This document shows positions 1 through 6,519 of a stretch of 34,874 bases of DNA, one piece after another. Each line of letters starts with the position of its first letter. Within the stretch, counting starts at the first letter, position 1. Location: contig JAFRJN010000007.1 of assembly GCA_017432225.1 (NCBI GenBank), positions 1 through 34,874 on the forward strand, given 5' to 3'. Both the position numbers and the translations under genes were made by a program. This DNA comes from Candidatus Saccharimonadota bacterium (GTDB lineage Bacteria; Patescibacteriota; Saccharimonadia; Saccharimonadales; Saccharimonadaceae). The notes beneath the pieces were generated by a model, which had not been told where the DNA came from, did not search any database, and saw only the letters and a program-made list of their open reading frames with translations.

Positions 1-1
1 A

Positions 2-334
2 AGCGGTGGAGAGTGTGAAACTCTCGCTACGGCATACGGCTATGGCACTGATAGCGGTAGCACAGTGGCTGGCAAATTACTCGTCGCTAATCCATCTACT
101 GCCACCGAGAATATCAATGGCCAGTATACCCCTGGGCTCTTACTCAGTGGCGACTACTACAGCGGTGGTGCCAACGACCTAGGCGCCAACGGCTACTACT
201 GGTCGCGTACTTCGTACTCTACGGGGCGCGCTTACTACCTGGGCCTTACTACTTCAGGCGTCAACCCACTGCCTCACCTCAATAAGTACAATGGCTTCGC
301 CGTCCGTTGCCTGCTCTCCGAGCCTCAATCCTAA
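2..334 (+). CDS. FISUMP-domain surface protein, C-terminal fragment
   Basis: The gene enters from the left edge, and about 110 C-terminal residues are visible before the TAA. The fragment has the end of a FISUMP domain (Fibrobacter succinogenes major paralogous domain): a GECETLATAYG segment, an ENINGQYTPGLLLSG segment, an aromatic YYWSRTS motif and the closing GFAVRCLL. It aligns along its length with the C-terminus of the complete protein at 25547..26908 (ENINGQYVPGILLSG, YGWSRTS, GLPVRCLL), so the two are paralogues. By that homology it should be secreted and surface exposed, but its own signal peptide lies outside the window. Codon choice differs from the paralogue: this copy prefers C-ending codons and the other A/T-ending ones. 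An intact gene broken only by the window edge is the simplest reading. Confidence 0.85.
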   Translation, partial: SGGECETLATAYGYGTDSGSTVAGKLLVANPSTATENINGQYTPGLLLSGDYYSGGANDLGANGYYWSRTSYSTGRAYYLGLTTSGVNPLPHLNKYNGFAVRCLLSEPQS

Positions 335-356
335 ATATCTAAAATCTCTCAAAACC

Positions 357-405
357 AAAATATCCCCATTAGGTAAGGGTGGGCATCACCTAATGGGGAT
401 ATTTT
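357..405 (+). terminator. Intrinsic terminator after the FISUMP gene
   Basis: A perfect 18-bp inverted repeat (357-374 with 388-405) encloses a 13-nt loop. The stem has an A-rich 5' foot and a T-rich 3' foot, so it could stop transcription from either side. It begins 22 bp after the stop codon. Confidence 0.85.
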
Positions 406-407
406 GG

Positions 408-491
408 CCCTCTAACGCTTCACTTCCTATACCGGGTGAACCCCGGAAGCGCGACCCACCTCACACAAATTGGGGCCCGCCGGTTAGAGGG
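408..491. other. Structured segment, possible small RNA
   Basis: A 9-bp perfect inverted repeat (408-416 with 483-491) closes a segment that can fold into two further arms. One is the 5-bp hairpin CCGGG-TGAAC-CCCGG at 432-446, flanked by GCTT/AAGC (417-420 with 447-450). The other is CCCA/TGGG around 455-474. The result is a three-way-junction-like shape of 84 nt. No promoter is obvious and the strand is undetermined. A CGGAAG near the apex recalls SRP RNA, but the conserved CAGG/AGCA internal loop is absent. No protein gene is seen from 335 to 701. Confidence 0.3.
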
Positions 492-601
492 ATTGCTATG
501 CTTTCGAAATGCTCCCCTTCTAAAGTGGAGGTAATACTTATAACTTAAAACCATTAAGAAATTCTAAGCCCGAAGGGGTTTCAAAAGCACGCAATTTCTG
601 G

Positions 602-670
602 TATACTTAAATAAGTATAGCTGAAATTATAACTTATTTAGGTGCGGTGTAGGGCGCTTTTTGCACCCTA
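602..670. promoter_or_regulatory. Cluster of inverted repeats upstream of dprA
   Basis: TATACTTA/TAAGTATA (602-609 with 612-619) is a perfect 8-bp dyad with a 2-bp centre. Its right half, AAATAAGT (609-616), pairs again with ACTTATTT at 632-639. Next, GCACCCTA (663-670) can pair with TAGGGCGC (650-657) or with TAGGTGC (639-645), so the two hairpins exclude each other. A TGATATAAT box on the minus strand (680-688) would transcribe leftwards through this structure. This could be a dprA operator or leader, or a short minus-strand RNA. Confidence 0.35.
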
Positions 671-701
671 ACTGTATTCATTATATCACGTGAGGAGAAA
701 T

Positions 702-1739
702 ATGTCAACACTTTTTACACACTTTTTTACAAAAATCAATCAAATCTCACCTCTAGAACACGATTTTACAGAGGTGTTAAGCACTATTGCGGTTATGCCT
801 AAAATGTTGTATTTTTATGGCAAATTGCCCCAAAATGTGTCAAAAATAGACCCAAATAACGCCCCAAAATCCGGCCCCAAATCGGCCCAAAATAGCCTTT
901 TTGACGTGCCTAAAAGGCCTAAAACCGTGGCGATTGTTGGCTCGCGCCATAATACCAGATATGGCGAGGAAGTGACCTACAAACTTGCATACGAGCTAGG
1001 AAAGCGCGGCGTCATCGTGGTCTCTGGGCTAGCCTTCGGTATCGATAGCATTGGCCACAGGGGTTGTTTGGATGCTGGTGGCACTACTATTGCCGTGCTC
1101 GGTACCAGAATAGATGATATTTATCCGAAGCCCCATCTACCCCTAGCTAAGCAGATTATAGAGCAGAATGGCGCTATCATCTCTGAATATGCCCCTCTGA
1201 GCTTCCCCGATGCCACAATGGCGCCAGGCGAATATATCGACAAAATCACTGGTCGCCGCCAAATCCACCAGCAATCTAGCTTTCTCTACCGTAACCGCCT
1301 CATCTCTGGGCTCTCCGATATCGTGGTGGTAGTCGAGGCGGCGGCGAAATCTGGCTCCCTCAATACCGCTACTCACGCCCTAGAGCAAGGCAAAGAGGTT
1401 TTTGCCGTCCCTGGCAATATTACCAGCCCTTATTCACAGGGTTGCAACAAACTAATTCAGCAGGGGGCCACCCCCTACACCGAGCCAAATGACGTTTTGA
1501 AGCTTCTCTTCCCTGAAGAATTTGTCAAAAAGCACAAAAATGCCAAAAAACAGGGCCTTATCGGCGATAATGACGTCGAAACCGTCATTCTTACCGCTCT
1601 TTCAGAGGGTATCAGAGGTGGCGAGGATATTATGAGGCTCACCAAGCTTCCCCCAGAGGTGTTTAACCAGGGAGTCACCATGCTCGAAATCAAAGGCCGC
1701 ATCCACCCGCTAGGGATGAATAACTGGGGGCTGGTATAG
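702..1739 (+). CDS. dprA: DNA-processing protein DprA (Smf)
   Basis: DprA loads RecA onto incoming single-stranded DNA during natural transformation. The 345-residue protein has the DprA Rossmann-like core: VAIVGSR (about residue 80), SGLAFGIDSIGH (about 110), the FLYRNRLISGLSD motif (about 200) and AVPGNI. A C-terminal winged-helix-like segment ends at GMNNWGLV. The N-terminal helical region is short and is joined to the core by a low-complexity N/P/K/S linker, encoded by repeated CCCCAAAAT-like units at about 828-900. The start is ATG 702, which has AGGAG at 693-697; the in-frame GTG at 690 lies upstream of that site and is rejected. DprA is often kept in reduced Saccharibacteria-type genomes, consistent with DNA uptake. 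No other competence gene is in the window. Confidence 0.93.
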   Translation: MSTLFTHFFTKINQISPLEHDFTEVLSTIAVMPKMLYFYGKLPQNVSKIDPNNAPKSGPKSAQNSLFDVPKRPKTVAIVGSRHNTRYGEEVTYKLAYELGKRGVIVVSGLAFGIDSIGHRGCLDAGGTTIAVLGTRIDDIYPKPHLPLAKQIIEQNGAIISEYAPLSFPDATMAPGEYIDKITGRRQIHQQSSFLYRNRLISGLSDIVVVVEAAAKSGSLNTATHALEQGKEVFAVPGNITSPYSQGCNKLIQQGATPYTEPNDVLKLLFPEEFVKKHKNAKKQGLIGDNDVETVILTALSEGIRGGEDIMRLTKLPPEVFNQGVTMLEIKGRIHPLGMNNWGLV

Positions 1740-1747
1740 GAGTTATT

Positions 1748-1816
1748 ATGGACAAATTGCCAACAATTATCATTAAATCGGGCCTTACTCTTCATATCTT
1801 GGGTCGCTTGTCATAA
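1748..1816 (+). CDS. Possible 22-residue peptide after dprA
   Basis: An ATG at 1748 follows AGGAG (1738-1742), which overlaps the dprA stop codon. It opens a 22-codon frame starting MDKLPTIIIKSG, with a hydrophobic centre. Its stop lies inside the terminator hairpin at 1801-1823. The ribosome site is good and the coupling to dprA is plausible, but a frame this short can arise by chance and I recognise no family. Confidence 0.25.
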   Translation: MDKLPTIIIKSGLTLHILGRLS

Positions 1817-1823
1817 GCGGCCC
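1801..1823 (+). terminator. Terminator-like hairpin after dprA
   Basis: GGGTCGCTT (1801-1809) pairs with AAGCGGCCC (1815-1823), 9 bp with one G-U and a 5-nt loop, followed by ATTTTG. It separates dprA from the next promoter, whose -10 box starts 8 bp later. Confidence 0.6.
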
Positions 1824-1827
1824 ATTT

Positions 1828-1836
1828 TGCTATAAT
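1828..1836 (+). promoter_or_regulatory. Extended -10 promoter, leaderless start of the cofE-like gene
   Basis: TGCTATAAT ends 6 bp before ATG 1843. Initiation about 7 nt downstream of the box would start the mRNA at the AUG. No Shine-Dalgarno sequence fits in the gap. Confidence 0.75.
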
Positions 1837-1842
1837 GTTGAC

Positions 1843-2568
1843 ATGAATATAGAGGTAATTCCGATTAAAACTAGAGTCGTTTGCCCTCCGAAAGACGAAA
1901 TTTGGGATATTATTGATAGTTTAAAAGTGTCTGATGGTGATATTGTCTTTATTACTTCAAAAATCGTTGCAATTCACCAAGGCCGTACCAAAAAAACGAC
2001 AGAAATTGAAAAGAGAGATCTAATTAAAAGTGAAGCCGATCGGATGTTGGTTCATGAGAATACCGACGCTGGGTTTAGCGTTCACTTATGCTTATCGCAC
2101 AACGCTTTGACTCTAGCGGCCGGAATCGATGAGAGTAATGCTGATGGTTATTATATTCTTTGGCCGGAAGATATAGATGAGTTTTGTAAAGAAGTCCGTA
2201 ACAGATTAATCAAAAAATTTAATTTAAAAAATCTAGGGGTAGTAGTGACTGATTCGCATACCATGCCTTTAAGGTCGGGTGTCACTGGATTCTCGATTGG
2301 CCTTGCCGGGGTTGAGCCTCTACGCGACATTCGTGGTACTAAAGATATCTTCAATCGCACTATGAAAATAACCAAGGTCAACCTGATCGACCCCCTAGCT
2401 GCGCTAGCAGTCAAAGAAATGGGTGAAAGTGCTGAACGTAGGCCAATCGTAATTTTAAGAGGGGATTTAAATATCCCCTTCTCCGATACGGCCTCAATGG
2501 AAGGATTTAAAATCGCCCCCGAAATGGACTTTTATAGACCTCTGATAGAGACTATACCAAAGGTGTAA
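1843..2568 (+). CDS. CofE-like gamma-glutamyl ligase (F420-0:L-glutamate ligase family)
   Basis: CofE adds L-glutamate to coenzyme F420-0 using GTP. This 241-residue protein has the family length and motifs: DGDIVFITSKIVAIHQGR near residue 32, VVTDSHTMPLRSGVTG near 134, IGLAGVEPLRDIRGT, and DPLAALAVKEMGE near 185, ending in an IVILRG strand. The start is a leaderless ATG. No other F420 biosynthesis gene or F420-dependent enzyme is visible nearby, so the substrate may be something other than F420. The gene is monocistronic, between dprA and the convergent pth, with 8 bp between the two stop codons. The first half uses noticeably more A/T-ending codons than most neighbours. Confidence 0.82.
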   Translation: MNIEVIPIKTRVVCPPKDEIWDIIDSLKVSDGDIVFITSKIVAIHQGRTKKTTEIEKRDLIKSEADRMLVHENTDAGFSVHLCLSHNALTLAAGIDESNADGYYILWPEDIDEFCKEVRNRLIKKFNLKNLGVVVTDSHTMPLRSGVTGFSIGLAGVEPLRDIRGTKDIFNRTMKITKVNLIDPLAALAVKEMGESAERRPIVILRGDLNIPFSDTASMEGFKIAPEMDFYRPLIETIPKV

Positions 2569-2576
2569 ATATCTTA

Positions 2577-3140
2577 TTATTTTCTGATAAAATCGTCAAT
2601 TTTCTCGCAAACTTCGGTCAAAACCAAGGGTAGCTTCTCTTTTTCTTCAGGGGTGAAGCGAGAGAGAACAAAATCTACCGCCCCGACGCGGTTCAGAATC
2701 TCCTCATTTTTCGTTCCCACCCTAATCCTCGCATAATCCGAGGTAGAAAGCTCCTTATCTACCGATTTTAGCCCGTTATTCCCCCCAGCCACCCCTGTCG
2801 CACGGTACCTTACTTTGCCAAATTCCAGATCAAAATTATCACAAATTACCAAAATATCAGAGGTCGCAATCTTATAATACCTCGCCCACTGCGCCACCGC
2901 TACCCCTGATAGATTATAAAAATCTTGCGGTTTGATCAAAATCACCTTCTCGCCCTCCGAAGCAGCCGAAGAACCCCCCAGAACCTCCTCTATTTCGCAA
3001 AATAAAGCCCCTAGGCGCGGTTTTTCGCTCCAAGTGCCCCCACACCGCTTAAGGTAAAAATCTAGCGCCAGAAACCCCGTATTGTGCCTCGTAAAGTTAT
3101 ATTTGTCCCCTGGATTTCCCAGACCTACAATCAATTTCAT
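2577..3140 (-). CDS. pth: Peptidyl-tRNA hydrolase
   Basis: Pth releases tRNA from peptidyl-tRNAs that drop off the ribosome. The 187-residue protein begins MKLIVGLGNPGDKY, with the conserved Asn9 and the catalytic His19 in the FTRHNTGF motif. The second half has ICDNFDLEFGKVRYR and GGNNGLKS. In the latter the second catalytic Asn is kept, while the His before it in E. coli (GGHNGLK) is replaced by Asn. The start is the leaderless ATG at 3140. An insertion-like EVLGGSSAASEGEK stretch near residue 55 lengthens one loop. The gene stands alone, convergent with the cofE-like gene. Confidence 0.93.
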   Translation of the reverse strand: MKLIVGLGNPGDKYNFTRHNTGFLALDFYLKRCGGTWSEKPRLGALFCEIEEVLGGSSAASEGEKVILIKPQDFYNLSGVAVAQWARYYKIATSDILVICDNFDLEFGKVRYRATGVAGGNNGLKSVDKELSTSDYARIRVGTKNEEILNRVGAVDFVLSRFTPEEKEKLPLVLTEVCEKIDDFIRK

Positions 3141-3146
3141 ACCCCT

Positions 3147-3155
3147 ATTATATCA
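3147..3155 (-). promoter_or_regulatory. Extended -10 promoter, leaderless start of pth
   Basis: On the minus strand TGATATAAT is followed by 6 bp (AGGGGT) and the ATG of pth. The AGGGGT touches the ATG and is too close to act as a normal ribosome-binding site. Confidence 0.75.
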
Positions 3156-3210
3156 TAAAGCCCACAAAAACTTCTCTGCGTTTAAAACAGGGCAGCTTAA
3201 TACCACAAAA

Positions 3211-3236
3211 TTACCCCGCTATTAAAAGCAGGGTAA
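3211..3236 (-). terminator. Intrinsic terminator after phoH
   Basis: A 10-bp stem with one mismatch (3211-3220 with 3227-3236) and a 6-nt loop is followed on the minus strand by TTTTG. It lies 19 bp past the phoH stop codon. Confidence 0.7.
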
Positions 3237-3254
3237 CTCTAAAACAGGTGGAAA

Positions 3255-4685
3255 TTAATGGGTCAGCCTCTCGGCGATATGCTTGGCCGCTACCGAGCGT
3301 ACTACCTCGCGGGTCTTATCAAACGAAATTACCGCCGCCAGCGGATCTCCAGCCAGCTTGCTTGCGCTGTAGCTTAATCCGTTACTGGTCTTATTTAGAT
3401 GCGGATTAGTCGTCTGACTAGGGTCGCCCAAGATCACAATTTTGCTGTTATTGCCAATCCTAGACAAAAGCGCTCTCGCTTGGCCACGTTCCATATCTTG
3501 AAATTCGTCATAAATCATAAACGAATTTTCAATCGAGCGCCCGCCCATATAGATGACCGGCTCAAACTCAAAATAGCGTTTTTGAAAATCTTCGACCATG
3601 GCCTTGAGAGGCATCTCTTTGCCATTCTCTCCAGGCAGTTTTTTGGGCTTTATGTCGACCAGCCTCAACACCGAACCGAGATTGTCGAGTATCGGCGCTG
3701 CTTGGGGCAGGATTTTTTCGAGCTTATCGCCTTTCAAAAATCCAATTTCGCGGCCCAGCGCTCCATCGCGCGGACAGACGAAAATTTGCTCGTATCGATT
3801 ATTCAGCACCTGCGCTAACCCAGTCGCTACCGTGCAAAAAGTCTTTCCCGTGCCAAAAGTCCCCGAAATCACTACGATCGGCAGCTCTTCGACTGGCGCA
3901 AGCAAAGCGTCAAACAACATCGCTTGCCCAGGGGTCTTTGGTCGCACTTTAGAAAAAGCCGGATTGTCAATCTTGGTTGTCCTAAGTGGCACAATCGCCT
4001 CGCCGTTAAATCGCCCGATATTCTGGAAAGTACTATCCACCTGGCCACTCTGGCTAAAAATCAATTCAACATATTGATTGATTATCAGCGGATGGTCTGG
4101 AAAAACCTCGTTCCAAACATCGACCGGAATGGCGTGCTTCGTCCACCATAGACTCGCCAAATCATCCGGAAAGTCAACTTTGACTCGTCCAGTATAGACA
4201 TCTGGATTCACCCTCGCGATGTCAATGCTGTTAAAAGCCGCCGGCATCGCCAGTTGGTCGCTACCAGTCATGATGGCGACCTCATTCTTCCCAAACTCCT
4301 CTTGTAAAACCTTTGCAATCGCAATTGCGTGGAACTTCGAGCTGGTGTACTTTTCGGCGGTGCTCTTCGAAAAGCCTCGAAAAGTCGGGTTCTCTGGAAA
4401 ATCACGAAATTCCAGTCGCATCCCGTTTTTGAACACGTAGGTTTTGCCTCCGCTCTGATTCACCTCTTCAAAGATTTCTCCCAAAATCTCGGTTAATTCC
4501 CTCGCTGACTCTCCGCGGTTGGTCTGCTCGTTGTAAAAATCTAGCAGACGATAAACGTAAAAAGACGGAATTATCAGTGTCTTTGCCTTTGGTTTGGTTT
4601 TCTTATCTGGGGTCAAGAAACTTGGGTCGCTGATTAGGACGTCTAACCCTGGGACAATGTAGTTATGAAAACTTCCTTGACTCAT
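3255..4685 (-). CDS. PIN-PhoH protein (PhoH2-type ATPase with nuclease domain)
   Basis: This 476-residue protein joins an N-terminal PIN-like nuclease region to a C-terminal PhoH ATPase, the architecture of PhoH2/YlaK proteins, some of which are described as RNA helicase/nucleases. The N-terminal half has GLDVLISDPSFL and, near residues 140-155, acidic IMTGSDQLAMPA-type segments. The ATPase half has Walker A GTFGTGKT near residue 275, CPRDGALG, Walker B FMIYDEFQDM near 392 and the PhoH signature ILGDPSQT near 420. Start ATG 4685 has a full Shine-Dalgarno sequence (AAAGGAGGTG at 4691-4700), the strongest in the window. The leader is about 60 nt and has competing hairpins. The gene is downstream of der but has its own promoter and terminator. 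Confidence 0.9.
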   Translation of the reverse strand: MSQGSFHNYIVPGLDVLISDPSFLTPDKKTKPKAKTLIIPSFYVYRLLDFYNEQTNRGESARELTEILGEIFEEVNQSGGKTYVFKNGMRLEFRDFPENPTFRGFSKSTAEKYTSSKFHAIAIAKVLQEEFGKNEVAIMTGSDQLAMPAAFNSIDIARVNPDVYTGRVKVDFPDDLASLWWTKHAIPVDVWNEVFPDHPLIINQYVELIFSQSGQVDSTFQNIGRFNGEAIVPLRTTKIDNPAFSKVRPKTPGQAMLFDALLAPVEELPIVVISGTFGTGKTFCTVATGLAQVLNNRYEQIFVCPRDGALGREIGFLKGDKLEKILPQAAPILDNLGSVLRLVDIKPKKLPGENGKEMPLKAMVEDFQKRYFEFEPVIYMGGRSIENSFMIYDEFQDMERGQARALLSRIGNNSKIVILGDPSQTTNPHLNKTSNGLSYSASKLAGDPLAAVISFDKTREVVRSVAAKHIAERLTH

Positions 4686-4690
4686 ATAAC

Positions 4691-4763
4691 CACCTCCTTT
4701 GTAAATGTGCTTACTCCAACCAAAAAAGGAGTAAAATCACTCCCACCTGTTTCAATTATACCA
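4691..4763 (-). promoter_or_regulatory. phoH promoter and possible attenuator leader
   Basis: TGGTATAAT (4755-4763, minus strand) should start an RNA of about 60 nt before the phoH ATG. In that RNA, GGAGT (4739-4743) pairs with ACTCC (4728-4732) and is followed by six U (4722-4727), resembling a small terminator. The same ACTCC can pair instead with GGAGT at 4713-4717, and CTCCTTT (4725-4731) is complementary to the AAAGGAG of the Shine-Dalgarno sequence. The promoter is well supported; the switch is an inference from the pairing alone. Confidence 0.5.
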
Positions 4764-4765
4764 CA

Positions 4766-4831
4766 TTATTTGTTCCGGTGCACTTTGATGCCGGTAGCTT
4801 TGGAGCTGTGCTCCACGATGCGAATTTTCAT
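4766..4831 (-). CDS. Possible 21-residue peptide coupled to der
   Basis: Its ATG overlaps the der stop codon as ATGA (4828-4831) with AAGGTG just upstream. The frame is 21 codons, begins MKIRIVEHSSK and is basic. It ends just before the phoH promoter. The overlap matches the style of confirmed operon junctions in this window, but no family is recognised and chance is possible. Confidence 0.3.
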   Translation of the reverse strand: MKIRIVEHSSKATGIKVHRNK

Positions 4832-6288
4832 TTTTCACCTTTCTGCCCACCGTTATCATCAAATTTGTGTGAGTCGGATTTGTTATCGCGACTATTATCA
4901 TCGCTTCGGTACGAAAACATAATCGGTGCCCCTACCATCGGGTATTTTTCACGAATTTTGCGTTCCAAAAATCTCTTCCACGACCAGTGGAGAAGCCCTA
5001 GTGAATGCCCGTGCAGTACAAACCACGGCGGGCAGGTATCAGTCTGGACCAGATATTTTGGCTTCGGTCGGGTGTTTTTGAGCCCCGCCGGGGTATGCTC
5101 CACCACCGCCCCCGCCAAAATCTTATTTAGCTCCGAAGTCGGAATCTCGGTCCGTCGCGCCTCATCTACTTCTAGAGCCAGTTCAAAAATCTGCGTGGCA
5201 TTCTTCCCTGTCTCCGATGAGGTCAAAATCACCGGCGCATAAGGCAGAAAATCAAAATCCCGCTCCAGGTCGTCCAAAAGAAAGTCCGCCGCCGTGCGAT
5301 TTTTGACATTTTCTTCGCCAAAATAATTGGTCGGCTCGGAATTTTCGAGGAGATCTGCCTTCGTCACTACCATGATGATGCCTTTACCAGCCTCCACGAT
5401 CTGCCCCGCCAGAGTTTGGTCGAGCTTTACGTGCGGCTCGGTCGAGTCCACGAGCAGGCAGCAAATATCCGCCTCTTCAATCGCCGCGAGCGTGCGAATC
5501 GCAGAAAATTTCTCAATCCCCACCTCTCTCTTGCCAGGGCGACGCAGCCCCGCCGTATCGAGAATCTCAATCTCCCGCCCCTTATATTTCACAGTTACGC
5601 GGTTCACATCTCTAGTCGTCCCCTGCCTTGAACTGACAATCGCCTGCTGTTTTTTACTCAAGGTGTTAAACAGCGATGACTTCCCTACATTCGGCCTACC
5701 GATCAAGGCAATGGTAAGAGCTTTAGAATCGCCATTTTGGGACCGTCCGGAGGTTACGACCGAGGAAGAGGGCGCTTCGCCCGTAACGACGGGCCGAAGC
5801 GACCCGAGTCCCAGAATGACTGATTCTAAAGCTCCCATTCCCTTTCCAGTAGTCGCCGACACATAAAAAGTGTTTTTCGGATCGATGCCAAGTGCCCGAA
5901 ATTCTGTTAAAGGCAAAGACTCCGCGAGGTCGCATTTATTTAGTACTAGATACACCGGTTTCTTGGATCGGAGCGCATCCTTGGCAATTTTCGCATCTTT
6001 CGCATCAAAATATTTCGACGAGTCTAGCGTCACCAAAATCACATCGGCTGCCTCTATCGCATCCTCGATTTGTTCCTGAATCGACGCCTCAAAATCGTCG
6101 GTCGGGTCCTTCAGCCCCGCCGTATCGATCAAGACAAAAGAATTGTCAATCGTCGCCATCACATTGTCGCGCGTGGTGCCTTCTTCGCGCGCCACAATCG
6201 CGATATTTTTCTTCGCCATCCTATTTAAAATGCTGGATTTCCCAGCATTCGTTTGACCAATCAGAGCTACAATCGGAAGGCGCTTCAT
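4828..6288 (-). CDS. der: Ribosome biogenesis GTPase Der (EngA)
   Basis: Der is a tandem-GTPase factor for 50S ribosome assembly. The 486-residue protein has GTPase domain 1 with P-loop GQTNAGKSS (residues 11-19), GTTRD, DTAGL and NKCD. Domain 2 has GRPNVGKSS, GTTRD, DTAGLRR and TKAD in place of the usual NKxD. A KH-like C-terminal domain follows, ending in a D/N/K-rich tail. The linker between the GTPase domains (about residues 152-190) is encoded by a 117-bp palindromic element that stays in frame. The start is the leaderless ATG at 6288. A 21-codon frame overlaps its stop, and phoH follows on the same strand. Confidence 0.95.
   Translation of the reverse strand: MKRLPIVALIGQTNAGKSSILNRMAKKNIAIVAREEGTTRDNVMATIDNSFVLIDTAGLKDPTDDFEASIQEQIEDAIEAADVILVTLDSSKYFDAKDAKIAKDALRSKKPVYLVLNKCDLAESLPLTEFRALGIDPKNTFYVSATTGKGMGALESVILGLGSLRPVVTGEAPSSSVVTSGRSQNGDSKALTIALIGRPNVGKSSLFNTLSKKQQAIVSSRQGTTRDVNRVTVKYKGREIEILDTAGLRRPGKREVGIEKFSAIRTLAAIEEADICCLLVDSTEPHVKLDQTLAGQIVEAGKGIIMVVTKADLLENSEPTNYFGEENVKNRTAADFLLDDLERDFDFLPYAPVILTSSETGKNATQIFELALEVDEARRTEIPTSELNKILAGAVVEHTPAGLKNTRPKPKYLVQTDTCPPWFVLHGHSLGLLHWSWKRFLERKIREKYPMVGAPIMFSYRSDDNSRDNKSDSHKFDDNGGQKGEK
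5718..5834. repeat. Palindromic element inserted in frame in der
   Basis: Outer arms GAGCTTTAGAATC...GGGAC (5718-5743) and its reverse complement (5808-5834) match over about 26 positions with two mismatches and one gap. Inside, GCTTCGCCCGT (5774-5784) pairs with ACGGGCCGAAGC (5789-5800). The element is 117 bp, exactly 39 codons, and encodes the Ser/Gly/Val-rich linker of Der. The arrangement resembles Rickettsia palindromic elements, which also sit in frame inside genes; that likeness is an analogy, not a match. Confidence 0.65.
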
Positions 6289-6294
6289 AGTTCC

Positions 6295-6303
6295 ATTATA
6301 TCA
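6295..6303 (-). promoter_or_regulatory. Extended -10 promoter, leaderless start of der
   Basis: Minus-strand TGATATAAT, then 6 bp (GGAACT), then the ATG of der at 6288. Confidence 0.75.
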
Positions 6304-6342
6304 CATTTTTCATAAAAAATCAAGCCATAAGAGGCTTGTCTA

Positions 6343-6438
6343 AAAGATGCGTGGTAGTCGCGGCGGGATTCGATTCGGAGAACGAATCCGTCTTTTTGTG
6401 CGCATCTAAAGATGCGTGGTAGTCGCGGCGGGATTCGA
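6343..6438 (-). repeat. Direct repeat: truncated copy of the tRNA-Glu 3' end
   Basis: 6343-6373 and 6408-6438 are identical over 31 bp with a 65-bp period. The copy at 6408-6438 covers the last 22 nt of tRNA-Glu (T-arm 3' side, acceptor strand, CCA) plus 9 nt of downstream flank. The other copy is a remnant with no rest of a tRNA. Duplicated tRNA 3' ends are the usual mark of att sites used by tyrosine recombinases, but no integrase or cargo remains. Confidence 0.75.
6401..6416 (-). terminator. Hairpin directly after tRNA-Glu
   Basis: CGCATCT (6401-6407) and AGATGCG (6410-6416) form a 7-bp stem with a 2-nt loop. Its first base is adjacent to the encoded CCA, and the minus strand continues CACAAAAAG. 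It may serve 3' processing or termination; there is no clean U-tract. Confidence 0.4.
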
Positions 6439-6493
6439 ACCCGCGATTACCTGGATGAGAACCAGGCGTCCTAGACCACTAGACGACGCGACC
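6417..6493 (-). tRNA. tRNA-Glu (CTC anticodon)
   Basis: The 77-nt sequence folds as a cloverleaf. The acceptor GGTCGCG pairs with CGCGACT (G1-U72 wobble), followed by discriminator A and an encoded CCA. The anticodon stem CCTGG/CCAGG closes a TTCTCAT loop, which places CTC at 34-36 and reads GAG. The T-arm contains GGTTCGAATCC. Its promoter is TGATATAAT at 6502-6510. The cognate synthetase gene gltX is in the same window. Confidence 0.95.
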
Positions 6494-6501
6494 ATACCAC
6501 T

Positions 6502-6510
6502 ATTATATCA
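6502..6510 (-). promoter_or_regulatory. tRNA-Glu promoter
   Basis: TGATATAAT on the minus strand ends 8 bp before the mature 5' end of the tRNA, so the primary transcript would have little or no 5' leader. Confidence 0.7.
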
Positions 6511-6519
6511 CATAATTAT

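Noticed and set aside
408-491. Small SRP RNA (ffs)
   Set aside because: There is a CGGAAG and a long fold-back, but the conserved CAGG/AGCA internal loop around the GGAA tetraloop is missing, so I list it only as an unnamed structured segment.
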